DNA of 64,000 bases, taken from contig NC_085882.1 of the NCBI RefSeq assembly GCF_035222275.1, positions 441,501 through 505,500 on the forward strand, written 5' to 3'. The position numbers were made by a program, and so were the translations under genes. Shown piece by piece: positions 33,861 to 44,891 of this stretch; positions within the stretch are counted from its first letter, which is position 1, and every line of letters begins with the position of its first letter. The DNA comes from Podospora bellae-mahoneyi (Eukaryota; Ascomycota; Sordariomycetes; Sordariales; Podosporaceae). The notes below the pieces were generated by a model that ran no database searches, was not told the DNA's origin, and was given only the letters and a program-made list of their open reading frames with translations.

Positions 33861-35237
33861 CTAGCTCGGCAACTCCATAGCACTGTGCTGCGGTCTTTGG
33901 CTACCCATGTTGTCCTCTTGACCCGTGTCATGACCGAAGTGAGCTGAGTGTGGCTCCAACTCTGTGCTGACGAATGCCGGATAACCTTGGTGGGTGTAGT
34001 GGGCAGAATAGCCATGCTGGGGAAAGTTTGTGGCGTAGTTGCCTTGGACTGGATAGCCCTGTGAAGAAAATACTGGGGGTTAAGGATATGGCGGTGACGT
34101 GCCTGCTGTATAGAGCTGGTGATGCATGGCAGGTCTCCCCATGCCATGGTCTGACAATTCAGATAGACGTGAAGAGTGTGGAGACGTGGGCGAGCTGGCT
34201 GCGAGCTCTGATCTCAGAGTCTCAGGGCGCGCCTCACTGTCCGTAGATAGCTCGCCGACCACTGGTGACGTTTCTGTAGCCAACTCGGCCGTTCCCTCAC
34301 CCTTCTCCCAATTAGCATGCTCCCGTGATCCGCTCCAGAAGCCGAATCATTAACGTGCCTTCGATGGCGGAGAGTACGAATGGCAAACAAGGCGCCCAAA
34401 ATGAGCATTAAGCCCGCAACCGCTCCGAAAGCAATGCCGACCTTCTCTGCAGTTCCAAGACCCCCGAAGGGCGCGGCGACCACAGGTGTTTCAGTGGCTG
34501 AAGGGACGGCCTGAAATTCATTGTTGTCGTTGCAGATGAGGCAAAGGCCAAATCGGTATCGGTGTTGGAAGAAGTCGCCGATGACAAGTCAGACGTGGTA
34601 GTGGTCAACAACGAGTCAGAGGTGGTAATGGTTGCCTCCTCGGTTGTTCTGGTTCCTGTTGGAGTAAGCTGTCTTTCCACTGTATAGAATCCCCCAGGTT
34701 CAATGGGAGACTTGCGAAGCGATTGCCGATTTTGTTTTTTGCCGTCAAGACGATACGGGATTCGATGGCAGGGCTCGCCTCGGCACTGCACAAGCAAAGA
34801 TCATCAGATTCCTGCTCTTTGTTGCGGAGGGCTTTAGGCTTCCATTTTTCTGCACACCCAACCCTTTGAATGGTCAGTAAGAAGGGCCCTGCCATGAAGT
34901 TGGCTACAGTGTAAACATACCACAGACCTCTGCCATCCTCATCGACGGTCGTATTGCAGAAAACCATTCCCATCCATGGCTGGTCTGAATAAATCTTCTC
35001 ATCGGGGCAGCTCGAGTCCTCAAATGTGCTGTCGGTGCAGCCCGCCACGTAGGTAAGGCCTCCACCATAGCTAAAGCAAGCGTGGCCCTCGGCAGAGCAG
35101 AAACCAGCCTTCCCACAGCACTGGAAGTGTCCAAAAGCAGCATTGCCACAAGGTATAAAATCCGAGTGTGACTCTTCACCAAGACCCCAGTGGCAGATGC
35201 CGTTGGAGATGTTGATGTCGTCGTCCGAGTCTCCCAT
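33861..35237 (-). pseudogene. Cys-rich single-pass membrane protein, frame-disrupted
   Basis: The start MGDSDDDINISNGICHWG and IPCGNAAFGHFQCCGKAGFC belong to a common fungal family with a Cys-rich N-terminal ectodomain, a Ser/Thr-rich stalk, one membrane helix and a cytosolic tail. An intron (34920-34864) is in phase. The stalk then changes frame near 34690 (from SRIVLTAKNK to LTPTGTRTTEEATITT), again near 34530 (to DNNEFQAVPS and the helix VGIAFGAVAGLMLILGALFA) and again near 34320 (to ELSTDSEARPETL). A TAA (34082-34080) follows. The last frame continues beyond it with GYPVQGNYATNFPQHGYSAH to a stop at 33863-33861. Three frame changes plus an in-frame stop make this a probable pseudogene, though a shorter product or sequence errors cannot be excluded. 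Confidence 0.6.
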
Positions 35238-36459
35238 TCTTGCCTTCTTTGTGTTGGTTGGTGATGGATGACGTGACTGCAGGACAGAGGAAAGCAGTGA
35301 CAGGCCCCGCCGTTGTTGGTTGAAAACACCGGGTTACCTTATCGAAGTTTGCACTCTGCTGCCGTGTGACTGCCTGGAGGCACTGTTCAGATGGAATCGC
35401 CCAGTCAGGTCGGGCAGGAGCAACTATTGTGTACTTACCGCTTCCATGTTGTGGCCACTGCCACAACCGACAACCACTTGCCGGGTGAAAGCAGGCAACC
35501 TTGCCTGCTCCTGCCATTTTGATCCCGTCCATATCTTCTCTGCGACTTTCTAACGGGATGAAAATCGCTCAACCTGGAGCCTAGAGCCAGAATAAAAGCC
35601 TCGTCGATGCCCGGCACCAAACCAGACGCTGGGCTGTTGCACTCGTCACTCACTTCAAATACCTTATTGGAGATTCTACCATGCAACGCTCCACGTGTGA
35701 TGATGCTCCCGAAGACAGAACCCGTTGATTCTGTGTAATGTTACCCCCGTACTGAGACTTGGTTTAGCTGAGGAACCCAACCCATGACAATCTCAATTCC
35801 CCTTTGTTTTACACGGAACCAAAAGGTGAGCTGGGTAGACAATGGGAGCAAGTATAGATTAGACATGCAAAAATAATAGAAATCATTCTCAAAGGAATCT
35901 ATCTGTATTTGTTTGAAACCTGAATCATAGAGTTCGGTCGATGGAACAAGTCATAGACGATGAGAGCAGCCATAACCCGAACCCTCAAAGGTGGTCTTTG
36001 GAAGGCTCGGCGAGCTGTAAGAGACTTGTGTCGGGGTGATTGATCTAGAAGCAGTTCCTGTGATTCAAGAAATTGCCTGGATCTAAGATATTGAACAGGT
36101 GAGTTATTCTTCGCATGCATTATACATATATCTTGGTCTCTTTGCGGCACACCCCCAGTGGTCCGGTGTTGGCTGCTTGCTGACTCAGCACTGGTGTCTA
36201 ACCCACGCATCTCTCATTTTCCCCTTTCTCTCCATCTTTTCTTAAAACGACTAGGCATGTAAAAGATAACAAACAGCTCACATTGTTTGCAGAAAACACA
36301 AGCTTTTAATCATATTCTGACTAAATCACATAGCGCCTTTTTCCATTTTACTAGACTTATTCTTGAAATAGATAACGCGACACCCAACCTCCGACTCAAC
36401 CTCGCTCCCGAAGGTGTGAAGAACGCCAGACGGCCTGAAGACGCTCAGTGACAAGCACC
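35238..36459. other. Divergent intergenic region
   Basis: About 1.2 kb between a - strand pseudogene and a + strand gene. No gene seen. Confidence 0.5.
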
Positions 36460-37642
36460 ATGCCTCGTCAACTCCCGTGGAGGATCAATCGAGATGGACA
36501 GACATCGGTGGAAACCAGACAGAGTCCCAACCCAACATCAACTCGCAGTCCGGCTCCTTCCAATCGCCCCTCAAGGCCTTCGACAGCCGCGCCAAACCCG
36601 AGATCGTCGCATGAAAGATTCAACGCTCCTAGACCCAGCGCTGGTCGCAGAGGTCGTTCACCCTCAGCATCGCCACCGCCAGAACCGCCAAGTGAGGAGT
36701 AAGTCTCGGGCCTTGCATTGCTCTACAAACAAACCGCTAATTATGTCGACCAGACTCATGATTGAAGGTGTCGACCATGACGACCGTTATCGCATGGTAG
36801 AGGATGAATTCCTCGCAGTGGCTGGCGAGTTTACACGCCATCTTCACGCGGCAGAATACCAGCGTCTGAAAGGCCTCGCCAAATCCCAGAATGCTGATAC
36901 CATCTGGAACATCTCACGCCCCGTCACTGGCGAGATGACCAAAATGGTCAAGCGCCGCCATGCTGCGCTCAACATTGCATCGAAACAACGAAAGGGAATC
37001 ACTCAGCTGAAGGGACTATCCCCTCAGACAACAAGTGATACCGATGATAAGGAAGCACCGTCGCGAAAGCAGCCGAATCCGAATTCCCTTCAGGGACTAA
37101 TGGACAGCCCGCGTAAGCAAGCTGTACCGCTGACTTCGGTTTCATCCCTGCTCCAGGGCTCAAGCCTCCGGGAAACAAGCCCTTCAAGTGGACGCATGGC
37201 TCCTCCTGGTTTGAGGAGGGCAGAGTCAACCTTCTCGGTCCCGATCAAGCGAGAGCCAACCCCAGACTCTGATGATTTAGACAGCCAAGCACCTTGGCCA
37301 ATCAGGCGAGCGTCGACACAGTCATCCATCAAGCACGGAATGACAGCAGCTCAGGAAACATCATTCGCCGACTTTCCTGCTCCGCAGCCCAGAGCAAGAT
37401 CCCGCGCTGCTACCATTGAGCCATCAAGAGCGATGTCACGTCCGCCAGAGCAGTCTCAAAGACAGGCAACTCAAGATACAAAGCAAGAGGACGACGACGA
37501 CGACGACGACGACGACAACGATTTCCTTTCTCGTATTCGTGCTAGAAGACTAGAACAAAGACGGCGCCGAGAATCCAGAGCACAGCCGGGAATTAAGTCC
37601 GAAACTCAGGAAGCAGCTTTTGACGATATTCCATTTGTCTGA
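36460..37642 (+). CDS. Conserved-looking nuclear-type protein of unknown function
   Basis: Two exons, 36460-36698 and 36754-37642, give 375 residues with matching phase (donor GTAAGT). The first 80 residues are Arg/Ser/Pro rich and disordered. A helical core of about 85 residues follows (IEGVDHDDRYRMVEDEFLAV, then a Tyr/Lys-rich helix and EMTKMVKRRH). The remainder is disordered and charged, with PIKREPTPDSDD and SRAQPGIKSE, which look like sumoylation-type psiKxE sites. A run of nine GAC codons (37490-37516) is followed by a basic helix RIRARRLEQRRRRE. Acidic run, basic helix and SUMO-like sites suggest a chromatin or nuclear protein, but I recognise no family. Confidence 0.75.
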
Positions 37643-37770
37643 GTGAGAACCTGTTGCTACGATTGATTGAAAGATGACTCAACTTCAGTCTGAGATTGAT
37701 ATGCACGCTACCCATACACAAGAAAAAAGAAACGACAAAGATGTTACAGCATGACCGCCTTGTTGCCTCT

Positions 37771-39033
37771 TCAACCCTTATAAGGAGTCTCAAACGGCCT
37801 TTCCGCCTGGGGTGTCAGTCTCGCCAGATGTCTCCGCTGGGCATTCTTCCAGTCGATCAGCGCCGAGTGCTGGGTAACTCTGTTGTCCCAAACGACAACG
37901 GTGCCTTCCTCCCACTTGACACGGGCTTGAAAGTCGGCGCCGTAGGCGAGATGGTCGTAGAGGAACTTTAGGAGGACGTCGGACTCCTCCTTCTTGAGGC
38001 CGACGATGTCACGGGTGACTGGACACGAACACCATCAGCGGATGTTGCAAACAATCATGCAAAGAGACGGGGATTCTTACACTGAGGATTGACGTAGATG
38101 GCCTTCTCGCCTGTGACGGGGTGGGTTCTGATGATGGGGTGCTCGTGGATCACGGGCTCGCGGCGGACGATGCCGCCCCTCAAGGCCGAAGCATTGGCCT
38201 GCTCGTGGGCAGAGTGGGTGGCCTTGAGGCCGTGAAGACGCTCCTGGAAGGCAGGCGAGAGACGGTTGTAGGCCTCGGCGGCGTTGACGAAGAGGGTATC
38301 GCCGCCAGATTCGGGCTTGTCAAAAATGTACAGGAAGGTGGTTCCGGGAGGCTGGGCCTCGTAGGAGACGTCGGAGTGCCAGGCTACGGACGAGGTGCGG
38401 TTGGCGAAGAACTTGTCAACTGAGTTGTCACCTGCGCCGCGGTGGACGAGGTGGATCTCGGGGTAGCCTTCTGGCGCGCCGCTGGTGGGGTGGATGTGGT
38501 GTCTGCCGAAATAACCGCCGAACTCGAGGGCTTGCTCGATGGACAGATCGCGGAAGTCTTGGTCGCGGAAGGCGACGACCTTGCGCTCGGCAACGAAGCG
38601 GGCGAGCTCGTCTTTGCCGGCGTCGCTGAGGGTGGAGAGCTGGATGCCCTTGACTTCGGTGCCAATGGTTGGGGTGAGGTGGGTGACGGTTGTGCTCTCA
38701 GGGAGAAGGTTGGGGAAGGATGGGTCCGCGTCTTTGCCGTGCTCGTAATGCTCAAACGGCTGGAGTGGGGGATACTTGTCGTTGGGGTTCCAAGTTGGAA
38801 GGTAGTGCGGGTACTAGGAGATGGGAAGGTCAGCAATGCGAAGGGCAGATATGAAGTGCAACGCTGTATCGACGGCATACCTTGGCGGCTTTGTGGCCCT
38901 TCAGGCCGGCTTCAGCATCCTTATCGAACTTGGTTGTGGCAATCTCCTTGTACGGACCCGTGGTGGCGTTGAGCTTCAAAGTGCCGATGTTGGGGACCGT
39001 GGTGGTCTCAGTTTCCACAGCGGAGGGGGCCAT
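37771..39033 (-). CDS. TauD/TfdA-family 2-oxoglutarate dioxygenase
   Basis: Three exons, 39033-38881, 38813-38081 and 38018-37771, encode 377 residues. The iron-binding HxD is in WHSDVSY (residues 197 and 199); the distal His is in VTQHSALID and the 2-oxoglutarate-binding Arg in RRHLARLTP. The family oxidises substrates such as taurine or other sulfonates (yeast Jlp1), giving sulfite and an aldehyde, with 2-oxoglutarate, oxygen and Fe(II). The exact substrate is unknown. RDQDFRDLSIEQALEFGGYF and VHRGAGDNSVDKFFANRTS are typical family blocks. It converges on the acidic protein gene with only 128 bp between them. Confidence 0.92.
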
Positions 39034-40550
39034 TGCGTCTGTGAAGTGTATATGGTGAAACAATCTCAGACTCTCAAGTCTCGAATTGCTTTGGATAGAG
39101 TTCAGATCAGTCTTTCCAGCACACGCGACATCACCCTCCTACTTATAAGCTTCCGACAGTCCCTTCAAGGCAGTACGTCCTCTACCCCAGATCACGACAT
39201 CCCGCTCCCGAACTATGCGGGGGTGGGATTGGCAAGAAAGGGTGGGCTAAGATGGGTCATCAGAGGATGGCATAGCACATGGATAGGATTGCGCAAACAG
39301 TTGGCCGTTTCAGTCGACGAGCTCTTCTTCGGCTTTTGGTGGTACGGCACCTGTCCCTGCCGGTCTCTCTCCTACCCTGCTGATCAGAAAGGTGGACGGT
39401 TCATGCCAAACTCGTGGCAGGTAAGGGTGCCTCTAACCAGTGCCGATTGTGGCTTATCCCACCAATCCGTCACATCTGATAAGAACTGCGAGGCAAGCCG
39501 GGACCGTGAACGGCAATGGACAAACAGGTAACGGCCTTTACGTCGGATGGAAGGCTTAGAGGGTCCTGGGAGAGCTTGTGTATGGAGCGATGCTTGATGT
39601 TGCTAGACGCGGAGCGAATCACGTCATATCGCGTATCGGGGACTAGTGCCGCCCATCGGTTTGTTGGTGCGCAGTGGACAGCACATGTTTTTTTTTCTTC
39701 TTGCATTGGCAGTCTCGTTGAATTTGATAAACTTCCCCAAGAAAGCACGCCATTCCTTGGGACGGGGTGAGTTGAAGAGTACAAGGCTTGTTCCCGCCGT
39801 TTTGTATCTTGGGTGGTGTTTAAGGACGGGTTAAGTCCGGGGATCACGGCAAGCTGTGGTTACTGGGTCCGGAGATAAGACCTTTTGCGAAGGGCTTTGG
39901 AGACGTTTATGGGATTGGCGTTGTGGTCTATCAATGAACATGAAAGAGAGATTAGTCAACGTGGGTGGGAAGTTGTGTAAGTAGTAGGTAGATACGTTGT
40001 ATCCAAGGCACTTGGTCTAATCAGTGAAGTATGAACAGAAGCCCTAATCTGTTCATTCCTGGGAACTTCAGTTGTCCCTGTGAATTTGCCCAAACATATT
40101 GCGTGCTAGAATGTAAGAGGAGCCTTTGTCCATGAAAAATTGTAGTGAGTGTCTTCGTCGCAAGTCCTGTTGACGTCATTCTTAGTGTTGGGGGAATGCA
40201 ACACTTCTATTCAGGGGTAATTCTCGCTTAGTCATCGTCAAGAGAACGACGCCATGCTTGCCCCTAAAGGTGAATTTTTGATAGGTATGTAAACATATAG
40301 CGCTGAAGAAAACCCCGGGGACCGAAATGTACCTTATTTCGGTGAAGCCTCATGCGGGCCCAGGTATCACAACACCGAGTGGAAGGATCAAAATATGTGT
40401 ACGAATCAGCGCTGGTATCTGCTAGCTATTGGTAGGTCTATGAATCAAGTAAGGACCCAAGGTATCAGTTTGAGCACTATGCACTCGCCAATGTAAACTG
40501 AATGCTCTTCCCTCCAGCTTTTAAGGAAGCCGAGCATCAACAGAAAACGC
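39034..40550. other. Intergenic upstream of the dioxygenase
   Basis: About 1.5 kb. No credible gene; contains the dioxygenase promoter. Confidence 0.5.
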
Positions 40551-42848
40551 CTAGAGCCACCAGGCCCAAATGAACACCAACCCGGCCCAGATGCCCCAAA
40601 TGGTGTAAACCGTCACGAAATCCAGCCCTCCACCCCAAATCGGATTACTTCTCTCCTCCCAGCGCTTTGCCTCCTCTCTGGGGCGGAATAGAAAAGAGGT
40701 GGGCGCCCCCGGTCCGTTGTGGACCTTCTGGAGTAAGTCATGGTTCTCGCCGACGTTGGGGGGCCAAATGGCGTACTTGATCGGAGTAAAGCAGGCTATC
40801 GCAAGAACAATGAAAGCCTGATTTGAGGGCCAAAAAACCCAGAGCAAAATATTGAGGAGCTTCTCCGTGTTGTTTGAGGTCGCGGGAAGATTCTTCACAG
40901 CGACCCAGGCCGTGACGAGTATGGCTGTGACAGCCACACAGTGCATCCAGACACCACACTCAAGAAGAATGTGGTTAAGTCTCTTCGACAGGCCTCCCCG
41001 CCGCGCTGGAAAGCGTTCGAAGAGCTTGTCCTTGAGACTGCCAGTTGAGACGAAGGCAGCGGCGCTGGATTTCTTTGACTGAGTGGAGTTGAATAGCCCC
41101 GGGAAGTATGTCTTCATATAAGCAACTGTGTAATGCGGGCTTAGCCACTTTGTCATGCCCCAGTCCATGATCGAGGCTCTATACCCTGCCATGACGCCGA
41201 TGTGAACGTGATGGAGATAGGAAAAGAATACCGAACCGGCATGAATCCTGAGCAACCGGATCAGCTCCTCTGATCTGTCTGGAGAGGTAACAATGAGCGG
41301 GGTCTTGGTAAGAAAGAGGAGAGGGAAAAGGATGAGCTGAAGGGTGGCGAGGTGAGGCTTCAGATGCATCATCATCAACCCAACCATAGTAACGGGCGCT
41401 TTCCAAACCAGCTTTTCCAAGAGAGATATCCAGGAGTGCCCTGAGAGTTGATAAAGGTCCTGCACGGCAAGGTTGCTGAGGTACCAGCGAGTGTATTGCT
41501 TGAGTTGTGCCTGGTAGGTATCAGGGACCAGGCCACATTGCAAATACTCGGCAACAGCTGCGGTAATCCAGTGGTTGGTTTGGCCCAGAAGAAATTGCGT
41601 GTAGAAGTCCTCGCAGACACAGGTTGTCGGAAACTGCCCACCAGGTAAGTCATCCAGGGCTTTCCGGCGCATAACCCAGCCTGACCCGGCGCATTGGCCC
41701 TTCCCCGCTTGATCTTGGATGGGGTGGTAGCATTTGACACGGAGAGAATTAGATTGGTTGGTTGGGTCGTTGTCGGGAATATTGTAGAAAGTCTACAAGT
41801 TAGTTGTTAGTTGAGATTTCCAACACCACCGCATACTCCAAATGATCAAAATCGTACCTGAACCCCGCAAACCAAACCTATCTCTTTTCCGTCCTCCTGA
41901 TATCCCCCAGCTGGGTAAAAATGGGGAATCGTTGCTCTGAGCCATGCTCTATCGGGAATCATGTCTACATCCAGCACGGCGATCAACTCCGCTCTGCCTC
42001 CAGGAAGACTGTCGATGAACTGAAGGGCATTGTTGAGATTGGCGGCTTTGACTCCAGGAGGCTTCTTCGTTGCTTTGCCGTAGTTCGAGATGTAGAATAC
42101 ATTTCCGACTCTGCTTCGGAGCGCAGCAAGTCCGCTCTCTACCGCGCTGTCTCCGCCATCGTCGGTTACAATGACCCTCAGTTTGTCGAGAGGATAATCG
42201 AGATCGAAAGCAGCAAGAACTGTTCCGTAGACCATAGCTTCCGATTCTTTGCAAATGCAAATAACCACATCGACAGACGGGAGATTGTTCTCGCCCAACA
42301 GCCGAAGACGAGGACGCCAGGTGCCGAAAAAGCTGTAGCTTTTGATTTGCCACGCAACGAGTAGTTGGTCAACTAAATCTCTGTTAGACTATCCCCTCAA
42401 AATACGACACATAGGTAGCAAACTTACCGGCCCACAGAATCTCGACAAGAAAGAACAGCGTTGCTGAGAGCATTTGCAATCTTGACAGGGCAATGTGGCT
42501 TGACTCATCGCCTGTCCAGTAAGAGACAATAGTGCGTCCCTGGTAATAGGCAGCCCATAGCAGAAGCACCGCCGGTAGGCTAGCTGTAAACGCGACGAAC
42601 CTCACAAGGTAACGCTGCCACATATGAGGACAGAAAAGAACCGAGGACGTTTCCTCGGAGTCGGTAAGGGCTTGGATACGGGCCCGCAAATTACCGCCGT
42701 CGATTGCGTTCCTGTCGAACTTTTTCTCATTGACGTGCTTGTTGTTAGTTTTCTTGGAGGGATAGTTGGCTTGGGACACGTCCGTCGACCGAACCCAAGT
42801 CGAGGTCTCGATGCCGATGGCCTCGTTCTCGTTCCACGAATGTGACAT
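40551..42848 (-). CDS. GT2 polysaccharide synthase, membrane glycosyltransferase
   Basis: Three exons, 42848-42428, 42372-41858 and 41792-40551, give 725 residues. Two N-terminal membrane segments (YLVRFVAFTASLPAVLLLWA and MLSATLFFLVEILWA) precede a GT2 catalytic domain with TDDGG, the DxD-type VLDVD, the acceptor-side CEDF and QYTRW (a variant of Q(Q/R)xRW). Several C-terminal membrane helices follow. This is the cellulose/hyaluronan/chitin-synthase-like family, which polymerises a sugar from a UDP-sugar at the inner face of the membrane and exports the chain. The polymer is not known; fungal Cps1-type proteins contribute to wall adhesion. Splicing at the GTAAGT donor in ILWA is needed, as read-through ends in a stop. 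Confidence 0.92.
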
Positions 42849-43447
42849 TGTGACCGGTTATCCTCAAGGCAGGTGGTTTTCCGCCGTAGAGGGAAGACAG
42901 CCGGGGTAACTGCTGACGATGAGGGTGTGTAACTCGGAGGCCAGTAAGACAAGAGAGTTGCCGGTTTATGTACCGGTAGAGGGCACCCTGGCGCCGCCGG
43001 TGAGGTGGGTCTGAAGCAGAATTTTGGAGTAAATATCGAAGATGAATATGGATGTAAAGCGAACATTCGGAGTGAATAAGGTCAAGAGAGCAACTCGAAA
43101 CGTTGTTCCGTCCCAACACCCACCCAAGCAACCAACAAACACAAGCTGTGTGCGCACAATCTTCAGAGAAGGCGCAGAGTGGTCACGACCGAGAACACAT
43201 TTAAACAGAGAAAAATTGCTGCTAATGTCTCAGAGCCCTCGTGGTAGAGAAAGGTCAGCAAATTGGAACTCGGGATGGGATGTTTGATTGTTTCATAATA
43301 ACCGGGCATCCTGTGCACCTTGCCAACTTAAAAACCACCTGACATCCCAGGTCAGCCAAATCGAGTATCTTGCATCCCGTCACACTTGTCGGTGTGGTGG
43401 ACTTTCCTTTTTCACATGTCGATGATGGCATAAGGGACCTCTCCTAT
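42849..43447. other. Intergenic between two - strand genes
   Basis: About 600 bp. No gene seen. Confidence 0.5.
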
Positions 43448-44305
43448 TTATGCACTATTCTGATATAGCGGACAGACCTCCACTTCTCTTTGCCAAAGAG
43501 CCCAAGGTCTCCTGACGGTGTCCTCGCACATTTCCGATGCCGCCGTGGCTTCTGCTTTGCTCAAGAAATGAATACCTGGATCTGCACCGATCGGAAAGGT
43601 GCCTACCACGGCCATGGCGGAATTTTGCATGATGATGGCCTCCTTTTGCACCGCGGCATTTTGGGCCGTATATATCGCCTGGAAGACGACATTTTGTAGG
43701 TTGGAGGCCACAGTAGTAAAGCCGTGCCCTCTCATGAGCACCACGGTTGTTTTCGTGTCGATAAACTTGTAGGCCAATTTCCGGCCCAGAAACTCGTCTT
43801 TGACCAGCAAGCCGCTGCTCCCACTCCCATCATCTGATGGATTTTCGGAGTGAGCCGGCCCGAGCCTCATCCCCTCATGATTCCTGGTGTCAAATACAGG
43901 GCATCCTTCAGGACGGAGGAAACCAGCGAGGTGGATACACGGCCGTAGTCGTACTCGATTGATGGTGAATGGCAACACAGCCTGACAATGACTGTGCACA
44001 ATGGCGTTGACACTCGGGTACTGCCTGTAAATTTCCGAGTGAATGAACCTTTCGCTAAACAGCTGGTTTTGGTTTGACGTGTCTGTCGGCTTGGCCCCGT
44101 CGATGGTCAGGGTTATCAGATCATCAGCACTGGAGACCAAGGCAGGGGCCATGCTGCGGGACATTATGAAGGTATCTCTCATTAGGGGATTGCGAACAGA
44201 GAGGTGGCCGTACGCATCGAGAACACGGTGGTAGTGGAGGATATGAAGGGCCGTGATGAAGTCGTGTTCGAGCCGGTCGAACTGACGCTCGTTGAGCGTC
44301 TCCAT
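43448..44305 (-). CDS. Class II aldolase/adducin-domain protein
   Basis: An intronless frame of 285 residues. Hallmarks are the N-terminal AYGHLSVRNP, a HSHCQAVLPF with two zinc-ligand histidines, and a downstream GHGFTTVASN that supplies another His. The family includes fuculose-phosphate aldolases and decarboxylases of similar fold, which use zinc to cleave or decarboxylate sugar acids or ketoacids; the specific reaction is unknown. The start is the ATG opening METLNERQ. The frame stays open upstream but without a further ATG. It lies head to head with the TFIIIC gene, about 590 bp apart. Confidence 0.85.
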   Translation of the reverse strand: METLNERQFDRLEHDFITALHILHYHRVLDAYGHLSVRNPLMRDTFIMSRSMAPALVSSADDLITLTIDGAKPTDTSNQNQLFSERFIHSEIYRQYPSVNAIVHSHCQAVLPFTINRVRLRPCIHLAGFLRPEGCPVFDTRNHEGMRLGPAHSENPSDDGSGSSGLLVKDEFLGRKLAYKFIDTKTTVVLMRGHGFTTVASNLQNVVFQAIYTAQNAAVQKEAIIMQNSAMAVVGTFPIGADPGIHFLSKAEATAASEMCEDTVRRPWALWQREVEVCPLYQNSA

Positions 44306-44891
44306 AGGGGCCGTTGTCAGTTGCTGCACCTGGCCAATGAGTTTATCTCGGGAGTTGGATGAGCAAGTGATGGAAAAGAAAGGTGAAGACAACGAATGTC
44401 TCGGATGACGACGCCATCTGGGGACCGGAAACCTGGAAAAGCTGAAGCCCTGTCCAGCACACAGACATGAGCAGAGCGCAAACTTAATCTCATGTTGGGT
44501 GTCTGTATGTCGTCATCCCAGTTTTCGAGGCCATGACTGAGAAGCTTTGCGTGCGTATGTGTAGCCGGCGGCACGAAGGAAAATGTTATTTTACAGAACC
44601 CTAACCCTTGTGCGATTCGACCCCCACCATTCCCCACTTTACCCCCACCTTTGCTTTCCAACTCTCGACTCTGAGCTTTCAGATTGGAGCTTTCAAGTAA
44701 TTTTACAAGAACAAACCGTGGCCAATCCAACAACAACGTCTGGGTTACTTATCAGCATCTGTCATTTACAATCATCACTATAGACTTTCAGCTTTCTACT
44801 CCATATGACATTGCATTTATCGGTTGGCCGATGATATCCTGAGTCTGTGACTTTCGAGCCTCAATCTCTTCCTGCAGCACATCTGCCCCAC
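44306..44891. other. Divergent promoter region
   Basis: About 590 bp with the promoters of the aldolase-like and TFIIIC-like genes. Nothing else seen. Confidence 0.5.
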
